From JAGVSZ01 sp963747775 (GTDB lineage: Bacteria > Pseudomonadota > Gammaproteobacteria > Burkholderiales > SG8-39), in the NCBI GenBank assembly GCA_963747775.1, contig CAVVGT010000007.1:62001-126000 (forward strand): a stretch of 64,000 bases of DNA. The letters run 5' to 3'. A program made the translations under genes and the position numbers. How positions within the stretch are numbered: the first letter of the stretch is position 1; each line of letters starts with the position of its first letter. This document shows, piece by piece, positions 7,598 to 14,545 of the stretch. A model generated the notes under the pieces. The model made no database searches and was not told the origin of the DNA. It saw only the letters and a list, made by a program, of their open reading frames with translations.

Positions 7598-10111
7598 ATG
7601 CACACAATCAAGCGGATCGCTTTCCTTTTCGTCGCGGTTGCCGAAGCCTTCTTGGCGTCGGCGCCCGCGACGGCGCAGCAGGTCACCGGCACGCTCGGGT
7701 CGCCGAGCGCCAGGGCGAGCATCAGCGGCAAGCAGCTCCCGCCGCCGGATCCAAAGTTCGGCGGCGTGATCAAGGACGGTGCGCTGCAGTCGAAGCCGTG
7801 GTGGGCGCCGCGCGTGGTGCCGCCGAAGAGCGCGCCCAACGTGCTGCTGATCATCACCGACGACGCCGGCTTCGGCGTGCCGAGCACCTTCGGCGGCGTC
7901 ATCCCGACGCCATCCATGGACCGCATCGCGAAAGAGGGCCTCCGCTACAACCGGGTCTTCTCCACCGCATTGTGCTCGCCCACGCGGGCCGCGCTGATCA
8001 CCGGGCGCAATCACCACTCGGCCGGGTTCGGCGTGATTTCGGAGCAGTCGACCGGCTTCCCCGGCTACAACAGCGTCATCCCCAAGGACAAGGCCACCAT
8101 CGGCCGCATCCTGCTCGACAACGGGTACGCGACCTCGTGGTTCGGCAAGAACCACAACACGCCGGCGTTCGCGGCCAGCCAGGTCGGGCCCTTCGACCAG
8201 TGGCCGAGCGGCATGGGCTTCGAGTACTTCTACGGCTTCGTCGGCGGCGACGCCAACCAGTGGCAGCCGAACCTGTTCCGCAACACGACACAGATCTTTC
8301 CGTTCGAGGGCAAGCCGGGCTGGAACCTCGTCACCGGAATGGCGGACGACGCCATCGACTACATGTCGCGGATGCACCAGACCGACCCAAGCAAGCCGCT
8401 CTTCATCAAGTACGCGCCCGGCGCCACGCACGCGCCGCACCACCCCACCAAGGAATGGGCGGACAAGATCCGCGCGATGAAGCTGTTCGACGACGGTTAC
8501 GAGAAGCTGCGCGAGCGCATCTTCGAGAACCAGAAGCGGCTGGGTGTGATTCCGAAGGACACCAAGCTGGCGCCGTGGCCGAAGGAATTGCTGAAGCCGT
8601 GGGAGCAGCTGACCGCCGACGAGAAGAAGCTCTTCATCCGCCAGGTCGAGGTGTTCGCCGCCTACGCCGCCTACAACGACCACGAGATCGGGCGTGTGAT
8701 CCAGGCCTTCGAGGATCTGGGCAGGCTCGACAATACGCTGATCATCTACATCAACGGCGACAACGGCACCAGCGCCGAGGGCGGGCCGCTCGGCACCCCG
8801 AACGAGGTCGCGTTTTTCAACGGCCTGAATCAGCTGCCCGTCGAAGTGCAGATGAAGTTCTACGACGTCTGGGGCACCGAGCTGACCTACAACCACATGT
8901 CGGCCGGCTGGTCGTGGGCATTCGACACGCCGTTCTCGTGGTTCAAGCAAAACGCCTCGGCGCTCGGCGGCATCAACCAGAACATGGTCGTGTCGTGGCC
9001 GGCACGCATCAAGGACAAGGGCGGGCTGCGCGAACAGTTCGTGCACGTGATCGACGTCGTGCCCACCGTCCTCGAGGCCGCCGGCATCCGCGCGCCCGAG
9101 CTCGTCGACGGCATCAAGCAGGTGCCGATCGAAGGCACGAGCTTCGCCTATACCTTCGACGCGAAGAACGCCAAGGCGCCGTCGCGGCACAGGACCCAGT
9201 ACTTCGAGATGATGGGCCAGTGGGCGCTCTATCACGACGGCTGGTTCCTGAGCACCAAGGTCAATCGTGCGCCGTGGGAGGCCTTCGGCCCCGCGAATCC
9301 GGACCCGCTCAACAACCAGGTGCTCGAGCTCTACAACCTGAACAAGGACTTCAGCCAGACCGAAGACATCGCGGCGAAGAACCCGCAGAAGGTCAAGGAG
9401 ATGAAGCAGATGTTCATCGCCGAGGCGAAGAAGTACCAGGTGTTCCCGATGGACGCCTCGGTGGCGGCGCGCATCGTCGCGCCGCGGCCGAACATCACCG
9501 CGGGGCGCACGGAGTTCGTCTACACGCGGCCGATGGTCGGCCTGCCGCAGGGCGATTCGCCGCTGCTCCTTAACACGTCGTATACGATCACCGCCGACAT
9601 CGAGGTGCCGCAGGGCGGTGCCGAGGGCATGATCCTGACATCCGGGGGGCGCTTCGCCGGCTACGGCCTGTACCTGCTCAAGGGCAAACCGGTGTTCCTG
9701 TGGAACATGGTCGATCTCGAGCGGATCAAGTGGGAGGGCGCCGACGCGCTGCCGCCGGGCCGGCACACGGTCGAGTTCGACTTCAAGTACGACGGCATCG
9801 GCCCCGGCACGCTCGCGTTCAACGACTTCAGCGGCGTCGGCCGGCCCGGCACCGGCACGCTCAAGGTGAACGGCAAGGAGGTCGCCACGAAGAAGATGGA
9901 GCGCACGCTGCCGATGATCCTGCAATGGGACGAAAGCTTCGACGTCGGTTCCGACACGCTGACCGGCGTGAACGACGCGGACTACAAGCCGCCGTTCCCG
10001 CTGACCGCCAAGCTGAACAAGCTGACGGTCAAGGTCGACCGCCCGAAGCTGTCGCCCGAGGACGTCAAGAAGCTCCAGGCGGCGATGAAGGAGAAGGCGA
10101 AGCGCGATTGA
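7598..10111 (+). CDS. Exported arylsulfatase-family sulfatase (837 aa)
   Basis: Type I sulfatases cleave sulfate esters using a formylglycine made from a Cys or Ser. The chosen ATG (7598) gives a clear signal peptide (IAFLFVAVAEAFLASAPATAQQ), so the enzyme is probably periplasmic. NVLLIITDDAGFG holds the metal-binding Asp pair (about residues 88-89). TALCSPTRAALITGR is the Cys-type formylglycine signature, with Cys126. GATHAPH and NGDNGTSAEG supply further metal/sulfate ligands. The C-terminal 150 residues form a beta-rich domain. A formylglycine-generating enzyme is not in the window. An FNR-like box precedes it, and four exported-protein genes follow on the same strand. The long open frame on the opposite strand is a GC-driven shadow. 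Confidence 0.9.
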   Translation: MHTIKRIAFLFVAVAEAFLASAPATAQQVTGTLGSPSARASISGKQLPPPDPKFGGVIKDGALQSKPWWAPRVVPPKSAPNVLLIITDDAGFGVPSTFGGVIPTPSMDRIAKEGLRYNRVFSTALCSPTRAALITGRNHHSAGFGVISEQSTGFPGYNSVIPKDKATIGRILLDNGYATSWFGKNHNTPAFAASQVGPFDQWPSGMGFEYFYGFVGGDANQWQPNLFRNTTQIFPFEGKPGWNLVTGMADDAIDYMSRMHQTDPSKPLFIKYAPGATHAPHHPTKEWADKIRAMKLFDDGYEKLRERIFENQKRLGVIPKDTKLAPWPKELLKPWEQLTADEKKLFIRQVEVFAAYAAYNDHEIGRVIQAFEDLGRLDNTLIIYINGDNGTSAEGGPLGTPNEVAFFNGLNQLPVEVQMKFYDVWGTELTYNHMSAGWSWAFDTPFSWFKQNASALGGINQNMVVSWPARIKDKGGLREQFVHVIDVVPTVLEAAGIRAPELVDGIKQVPIEGTSFAYTFDAKNAKAPSRHRTQYFEMMGQWALYHDGWFLSTKVNRAPWEAFGPANPDPLNNQVLELYNLNKDFSQTEDIAAKNPQKVKEMKQMFIAEAKKYQVFPMDASVAARIVAPRPNITAGRTEFVYTRPMVGLPQGDSPLLLNTSYTITADIEVPQGGAEGMILTSGGRFAGYGLYLLKGKPVFLWNMVDLERIKWEGADALPPGRHTVEFDFKYDGIGPGTLAFNDFSGVGRPGTGTLKVNGKEVATKKMERTLPMILQWDESFDVGSDTLTGVNDADYKPPFPLTAKLNKLTVKVDRPKLSPEDVKKLQAAMKEKAKRD

Positions 10112-10146
10112 TCGTTCGAACGACGTAGATCGAAAGGAGATTCACC

Positions 10147-10707
10147 GTGAAAGCGTTCCATCTGCTCACCGCCGGCGCTCTGATGCTCTCGCTCGCCGGC
10201 ACCGCGTTCGCCCAGTCCGAGAAGGCCAAGAAACAGGCCGAGGTCCGCAAGGTCGCCCAGTCCTCGCTCGATCGCTTCTACAAGGCCGAGCCGAAGCTCA
10301 AGGCCGAGGTCGGCAAGGCCCCGGGGTATGCGGTGTTCACCAGCTACGGGTTCACCTTCCTGCTCGGCGGGTCCGGCGGCAAAGGGCTCGCGCACGACGC
10401 CACGGCGAAGAAGGACACGTTCATGGACATGGCGCAGGTGAGCGCGGGCCTGCAGGTCGGCGGGGGCGAGTTCGAGACGCTCATCGTCTTCAAGACGGCC
10501 AAGGCGTTGGAGGAGTTGGTCAACAATGGCTGGGAGTTCGCCGGGGGCGGCGGTGCCGCGGCAGGCGCCGGCGGCAAGACCGTGGGCGGCGCCTCGGGCG
10601 AGCAGGTCATCGCCAATGCGCTGTACTACACGCTGACCAAGAACGGGCTGCAGGCTGGCGGCGCGGTCGCCGGGACCAAGTACTGGAAGGACAAGGAGCT
10701 CAATTGA
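10147..10707 (+). CDS. YSC84/SYLF-domain lipid-binding exported protein
   Basis: 186 residues from a GTG at 10147 preceded by AAAGGAGA. A signal peptide (LLTAGALMLSLAGTAFAQ) is followed by a SYLF/YSC84-type domain: LDRFYKAEPKLKAEVGKAPG, YAVFTSYGFTFLLGG, GKGLAHDATAKKDTFMDM, GLQVGGGEFETLIVFKT and a Gly-rich hinge, ending GLQAGGAVAGTKYWKDKELN. SYLF domains bind phosphoinositides in eukaryotes; the role of the bacterial exported forms is not settled. It sits 35 bases after the sulfatase, probably in the same transcript. The spacer holds a CGTTCGAACG palindrome. Confidence 0.82.
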   Translation: MKAFHLLTAGALMLSLAGTAFAQSEKAKKQAEVRKVAQSSLDRFYKAEPKLKAEVGKAPGYAVFTSYGFTFLLGGSGGKGLAHDATAKKDTFMDMAQVSAGLQVGGGEFETLIVFKTAKALEELVNNGWEFAGGGGAAAGAGGKTVGGASGEQVIANALYYTLTKNGLQAGGAVAGTKYWKDKELN

Positions 10708-10709
10708 GC

Positions 10710-10808
10710 GTTACCGCAATCCATCGGGGGACGACAAGCGCGTCGGGCGCGTACTACCGCGCCGCGTTCCAGGGCAACAACCTGGTCTACGTGGCGACGC
10801 AGCCCTGA
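10710..10808 (+). pseudogene. Short coding remnant without a start
   Basis: After the YSC84 stop, a 32-codon stretch with no start codon reads ...GAYYRAAFQGNNLVYVATQP and ends at a TGA at 10806. The residues look like a real C-terminal beta hairpin, but no upstream part exists. It may be the tail of a lost gene. I do not recognise its family. Confidence 0.3.
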
Positions 10809-10849
10809 GCGGCCTGCCGCCGCCTCGATCCATTCAATAGGAAATCCGC

Positions 10850-11659
10850 ATGAACCGATCCCCGCTTCACGCCCGACGTCTGCTCGCTCTCGCGCTCGCC
10901 GCCCTGATCGCATTGCCGCAGGCCGGCTTTGCGCAGGCGCCGGCCAAGTCCGCGGCGGCGAAGCCCGCGCCGGTGGCGATCTCGCAGCAGAAGGTGGAAC
11001 TGCTGTTCGTGCAGAACTCCACCGGCATCGAGTACGACAAGGCCAAGGGCACGCTCAAGATGAAGAACATCGGGCGCTCGACGCTGTTCTTCACCGACCG
11101 CCCGGTGCGCATGGCCGGGCACTACCACACGCGCGACGAGTTCCTGCACCTGTGGAGCGAAGGCCCGGACAGCTTCGCCAAGAACCCGCCGAATGCGACG
11201 CTGTCGATGCTGGAAGTGGGCAAGGCGGACCTGCAGAACGCGGTGATCAACCTGAAGAACCCGCGCATGCAAGGCCGAGACCTGATCTACGACATCACGA
11301 TCATCGAGGGCACGGTGCCGCAGGCCGCGGGCGACGCGGTGCTGTTCATCGACATCCTGGGGTTCTGGCGCCGCAACATCCGGCGCGTGGCGGTGATCGG
11401 GACCGCCGCGGCGGTGACCACGGCCGCGGTGGCGACCTCGAGCGCCGAGGCCTCTGCCGCCGCGGCGCGGGCCGCTGCACCGCCCCCGGCCCCGGCGACG
11501 GTGAACGTGCAGGTCACGGAGAAGCCCGCTGCACCGGCACCGCAGTCGGCAACCACGCAGAAGCTCGAGCAGCTCAAGTCCCTGCTGAGCGAGGGCCTCA
11601 TCACCCAGGCGCAGTACCAGAAGGCCTCTACGCAGGTCCTCACCGAGATGGTCAAGTGA
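10850..11659 (+). CDS. Secreted protein of an uncharacterised family, paralogue 1, with SHOCT-like tail
   Basis: 269 residues with a signal peptide (LLALALAALIALPQAGFAQ). The core (about 45-180) carries VELLFVQNSTG, TLFFTDRPVRMAGHYHT, WSEGPDSFAKNPPNATLS, DLIYDITIIEG and AVLFIDILGF. It recurs in the genes at 12417 and 13085 and is predicted here to be a beta-sandwich. A hydrophobic Ala-rich stretch and a Pro/Ala linker follow. The last 35 residues (KLEQLKSLLSEGLITQAQYQ) resemble a SHOCT module. No enzymatic motif is visible. Family function unknown; similar exported proteins exist in other proteobacteria, to my knowledge uncharacterised. Confidence 0.75.
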   Translation: MNRSPLHARRLLALALAALIALPQAGFAQAPAKSAAAKPAPVAISQQKVELLFVQNSTGIEYDKAKGTLKMKNIGRSTLFFTDRPVRMAGHYHTRDEFLHLWSEGPDSFAKNPPNATLSMLEVGKADLQNAVINLKNPRMQGRDLIYDITIIEGTVPQAAGDAVLFIDILGFWRRNIRRVAVIGTAAAVTTAAVATSSAEASAAAARAAAPPPAPATVNVQVTEKPAAPAPQSATTQKLEQLKSLLSEGLITQAQYQKASTQVLTEMVK

Positions 11660-11705
11660 CCCGCACCCCGTGACGCATTCACTCGTAGACATCGGAGACC
11701 GGAAG

Positions 11706-12374
11706 ATGGGCCTGAAACGTAACGGCGGGCGCTGTGCGCGCGCGCTCTCCGCAGCCGTTGTTGCCGCGACCCTGGTCGCCGGCTGCGCCGGCACCGGCGG
11801 TGCGGGCGGCGGGATGATGGGCACCGACACGGGCAAGGGCGCCCTGTTCGGCGGGGCCACCGGGGCGCTGATCGGGGGTCTTGTGGATCACGCCGATCCC
11901 GCGGTCGGCATCCTGATCGGGGCGGCGGGCGGGGCGCTCGCCGGCGGCCTGATCGGCCACCACATGGACACCCAGAGGCAGAACCTCGCGCAGGTGCTCG
12001 CCCCCGAGGTGAATGCCGGCCACGCGAGCGTCGAGCTGCTCAAGAACCAGGGGGTGCTCGTCAACATGACCGGCAACACGCGCTTTGCGCCCGGGTCCAC
12101 CGTGGTCAACCCGGCGTTTCTGTCGGCGCTGCAGAAGGTCGCTTCGGTGGCGAAGACCTACGGCAAGATCACCATCACCGTGATCGGCCATCCCGACAAG
12201 GGCGGCAGCGAGGCCGATCGCCAGCGCCTCTCGAGCCAGCGGGCCGAGGCGATCCGGCTGCAGCTGATCGGCATGGGGGTGCCCTCGATCCTGGTGAGCG
12301 CCTCGGGCAATCCGCGCAGCACCTGGGAGGACGGCCGCGCCGAACTGGTGATCCATCCAGTCATCGGCGGCTGA
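11706..12374 (+). CDS. OmpA-family outer-membrane lipoprotein (YiaD-like)
   Basis: 222 residues from an ATG at 11706, just after GGAGACCGGAAG. LVAGC is a lipobox with Cys27. Next come a glycine zipper (ALFGGATGALIGGL, GILIGAAGGALAGGLIGHHM) and then an OmpA-C domain: VNMTGNTRFAPGSTVVNP, ITITVIGHPDKGG, ADRQRLSSQRAEAIRLQLIG and a terminal WEDGRAELVI. OmpA-C domains bind peptidoglycan, so the protein should tether the outer membrane or an exported complex to the wall. It lies between two copies of the secreted family in the same direction. Confidence 0.85.
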   Translation: MGLKRNGGRCARALSAAVVAATLVAGCAGTGGAGGGMMGTDTGKGALFGGATGALIGGLVDHADPAVGILIGAAGGALAGGLIGHHMDTQRQNLAQVLAPEVNAGHASVELLKNQGVLVNMTGNTRFAPGSTVVNPAFLSALQKVASVAKTYGKITITVIGHPDKGGSEADRQRLSSQRAEAIRLQLIGMGVPSILVSASGNPRSTWEDGRAELVIHPVIGG

Positions 12375-12416
12375 ACCCGCCGCCTGCCGTGAATTCGTAA
12401 CGCAAGGAGACTCACC

Positions 12417-12944
12417 GTGACGACTCGACGCAGCTTCATGGCCGCGGCGGCCCTCGTGGCCGCGGCGGCTCCACTCCGATCCGCGCTGGCGCAGGGCGCG
12501 AAGGAAGCCGACTTCCTGTTCGTGCAGAACGCAAAATACATGGTCTACCACAAGGGAAGCGGCAAGCTCACGCTTCAGGGCATCAGCCCGGTGACGATCT
12601 TCTTCACCGACCGGCCGGAGCGCATCGCCGGGAACATGCCCACGCGCGTATTCGTGCCGTTCTGGAGCGAAGGCAAGGATAGCTTCGCGAAGGACAACCC
12701 CAACGCGAACCTGTCGATCCTCGAGAAGGACAAGGCCGTCGCCGACATCGTCGTGACGTTGAGCAAGCCGGTGCTCAAGGGCGAGGACCTGTCCTACGAG
12801 GTCAAGGTTCTCGAGGGCAACATGCCTGCCAAGGGCGGGCCGGTGTCGCTCTTCATCGACATCATCGGTATGCCGCTGACGCCGATCTCGTATGCGGGCG
12901 TCGCGCGCCGAACCGCCTACCGGCGCGCGGTCTACTGGCGCTAG
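12417..12944 (+). CDS. Secreted protein of the uncharacterised family, paralogue 2 (short form, Tat-like signal)
   Basis: 175 residues from a GTG at 12417 after AAGGAGA. The N-terminus TTRRSFMAAAALVAAAAP has a twin-arginine-like pattern, unlike its paralogues. The core matches them: FLFVQNAKYM, TIFFTDRPERIAGN, FWSEGKDSFAKDNPNANLS, LSYEVKVLEGNMP, SLFIDIIGMPLTP and AGVARRTAYRRAVYW. It ends there, with no linker or SHOCT-like tail. The difference in export signal suggests the members may fold or load a cofactor differently, which is inference only. Confidence 0.72.
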   Translation: MTTRRSFMAAAALVAAAAPLRSALAQGAKEADFLFVQNAKYMVYHKGSGKLTLQGISPVTIFFTDRPERIAGNMPTRVFVPFWSEGKDSFAKDNPNANLSILEKDKAVADIVVTLSKPVLKGEDLSYEVKVLEGNMPAKGGPVSLFIDIIGMPLTPISYAGVARRTAYRRAVYWR

Positions 12945-12974
12945 GAGCGCCCCGAAGACGGTCGCGCGCACGGA

Positions 12975-12997
12975 GCCGGAGGGGGAGACTCTCCGGC
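12975..12997. repeat. GC-rich inverted repeat between paralogues 2 and 3
   Basis: GCCGGAG and CTCCGGC arms of 7 bp enclose a 9-base loop. No run of T follows on either strand, so it is at best a weak terminator or mRNA-processing hairpin in the spacer before the third paralogue. Confidence 0.35.
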
Positions 12998-13084
12998 ACC
13001 AAGGTTTTCAAGGACCCGGACCTCTATTGAAACGCATCGGCTATAGTTCCCGCGCCGGATTCAGGAATTCCCAGGGAGACATCC

Positions 13085-13915
13085 ATGCAGCTGCCCATGC
13101 GGCTCCTTTCGGCCGCCCGATCGATCCTCGTCAGCATCGCCCTCTTGCCGGCCGCCGTGCACGCGCAGACCCCGGCTGCCGGTACGGCGCAGATCCCGCA
13201 GCTCCTGTTCGTGCAGAGTGCGGCGAGCGTCGAGGTCGGCGGCGGCGGTCGCACTCTGACGCTGAAGGGGATGAGCCCGACCACGCTGTTCTTCTCCGAT
13301 CGCCCGGTGCGCATGGCCGGCCACTACCGCACCGAGGAGTACCTCCAGTTCTGGAAGGCGGGCCCCGACAGCTTCCTCAAGGATCCGCCGAACGCGACGC
13401 TGTCGGTGTTCGAAAAGGGCAAGGACGAGCTCGCCGACGTGGTGGTGACGCTCCGCAACCCGCGCGTGAGCGGCAACGACATTACCTACGACGTCACCGT
13501 GATTTCGGGGACGATGCCGAAGACGGGCGCCGGCCCGGCGTCGCTCTTCATCGACATCATCGGCCTGCCGTTCACGCCGCTCTCGTTTGCCGGCGTCGCG
13601 CGGCGCACTGCGTACCGCACGGCCGTCTGGGGTAGCGCGGCGGCGACCAGCGCGGCGGCGGCGTCGTACTACTACCACCCGCCCGCGCCTTACTATTCGG
13701 TGCCCGTACCGATCACCTACCCCGTCCCGGCACCGACGGTCCACGTCACCGAGACGATCCAGGCCCCCCCGACGCCGGCGCCCGCGGTGAGCGGCAGCCA
13801 GGCCGCCGCCGTGGCAAAGCTGAAGGAGCTCAAGTCGCTCCAGAGCCAGGGGCTGATCAGCGAGGCGCAATACCAGGCGGAGTCCCAGAAGCTCCTGAAC
13901 CAGATCGTGCAGTGA
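13085..13915 (+). CDS. Secreted protein of the uncharacterised family, paralogue 3, with SHOCT-like tail
   Basis: 276 residues with a signal peptide (ILVSIALLPAAVHAQ). The core repeats the family pattern: LLFVQSAASVEV, TLFFSDRPVRMAGHYRT, FWKAGPDSFLKDPPNATLS, ITYDVTVISGTMP, SLFIDIIGLPFTPLS and AGVARRTAYRTAVWG. A Tyr/Pro/His-rich linker (YYYHPPAPYYSVPVPI) follows, then a SHOCT-like tail (KLKELKSLQSQGLISEAQYQ). It combines the ARRTAYR end of paralogue 2 with the tail of paralogue 1, so the set arose by duplication with domain gain or loss. It is the last gene before thiolase fragment B. Confidence 0.75.
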   Translation: MQLPMRLLSAARSILVSIALLPAAVHAQTPAAGTAQIPQLLFVQSAASVEVGGGGRTLTLKGMSPTTLFFSDRPVRMAGHYRTEEYLQFWKAGPDSFLKDPPNATLSVFEKGKDELADVVVTLRNPRVSGNDITYDVTVISGTMPKTGAGPASLFIDIIGLPFTPLSFAGVARRTAYRTAVWGSAAATSAAAASYYYHPPAPYYSVPVPITYPVPAPTVHVTETIQAPPTPAPAVSGSQAAAVAKLKELKSLQSQGLISEAQYQAESQKLLNQIVQ

Positions 13916-14027
13916 CGCCCGGCCGGGGCGCGGGAGGCGCCCGGCGCTGCCCCCAATCGTGAAGGTGGCGAAGCCGCAGCGGGCTGCGGACTTGCGAACC
14001 GACGAGCGAGGCATCAGGACACATCGC

Positions 14028-14224
14028 CTATACCCGCTCAACCACCACCGCGATCCCCTGCCCCACCCCGATGCACATCGTGCACAACGCGTAGCGCCCC
14101 TTGATGCGCTCGAGCTGATTGAGCGCAGTGGTAACGAGCCGCGCCCCGGAAGCGCCGAGCGGATGCCCGATCGCGATCGCGCCGCCGTTCGGATTCACGC
14201 GCGCGTCGTCGTCGGGAAGACCGA
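14028..14224. repeat. 197-bp direct repeat, left copy (thiolase 3' end)
   Basis: This copy and 18183-18379 are in the same orientation, 4155 bases apart. They differ at one position (14031 T versus 18186 C). Homology begins exactly at the thiolase stop codon and ends abruptly at 14225. The STAND NTPase gene is the only complete gene between the two copies. Confidence 0.92.
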
Positions 14225-14264
14225 GCTCGTGCGGGACCGCAACACCTTGCGGGGCGACGACTTC
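14028..14264 (-). pseudogene. 3'-end fragment of a thiolase gene (copy B)
   Basis: On the minus strand the frame reads VAVPHELGLPDDDARVNPNG, then GAIAIGHPLGASGARLV and CTMCIGVGQGIAVVVERV, ending at a TAG at 14028-14030. It holds the catalytic His and second Cys of a thiolase but no N-terminal 330 residues. From 14028 to 14224 it matches the intact thiolase (18183-18379) with one mismatch, then identity drops sharply although the protein stays homologous. So the upstream part comes from a different thiolase allele. Without a start it cannot make an enzyme. Confidence 0.9.
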
Positions 14265-14265
14265 T

Positions 14266-14325
14266 CTTGGCTTCATTCACCTTCAGGTGAAGTCGGGTGT
14301 AGAGTTTCCGCAGGCCCTCCAGCAC
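14266..14325 (-). pseudogene. Fragment of a group II intron reverse transcriptase/maturase
   Basis: On the minus strand this reads VLEGLRKLYTRLHLKVNEAK. It resembles the segment of group II intron-encoded reverse transcriptases that follows the YADD region, where LHLKVNEAKS is characteristic. Nothing else of the protein, and no intron domain V, is recognisable nearby. It abuts thiolase fragment B. The assignment rests on about 20 residues, so a chance or thiolase-derived match (thiolases also have a NEA motif at this point) is possible. Confidence 0.45.
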
Positions 14326-14545
14326 GCGCGTCCGTGATAGTGATATTCGGGCGCGGCGGGGCAAGCCGAGGCTTCTCGCACCAAGAATCCGTGCAAGTAA
14401 GCTCGCCTAGCCCTTTCGACGCACGATAAGTCCTCCGGATGGATCGGGGGAAGGCCACGCGATGCTTGCCCGATGCCTGCGGGTTTTGCACCTTGAGCAG
14501 CGCCTGTCCATAAAGGATGTGGAGCCTCGCTGGAAGCCCAAAGAG
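14326..14545. other. Spacer before the STAND gene, no clear gene
   Basis: No family-like translation was found in any frame. The stretch joins the maturase-like fragment to the start of the STAND gene and must hold its promoter, but I see no convincing -35/-10 pair. Confidence 0.4.

Noticed and set aside
7532..9925. A 797-codon open frame on the minus strand opposite the sulfatase
   Set aside because: The sulfatase frame carries all catalytic motifs. The opposite frame has only repetitive Arg/Val/Asp-rich sequence, as expected from GC-rich third positions.
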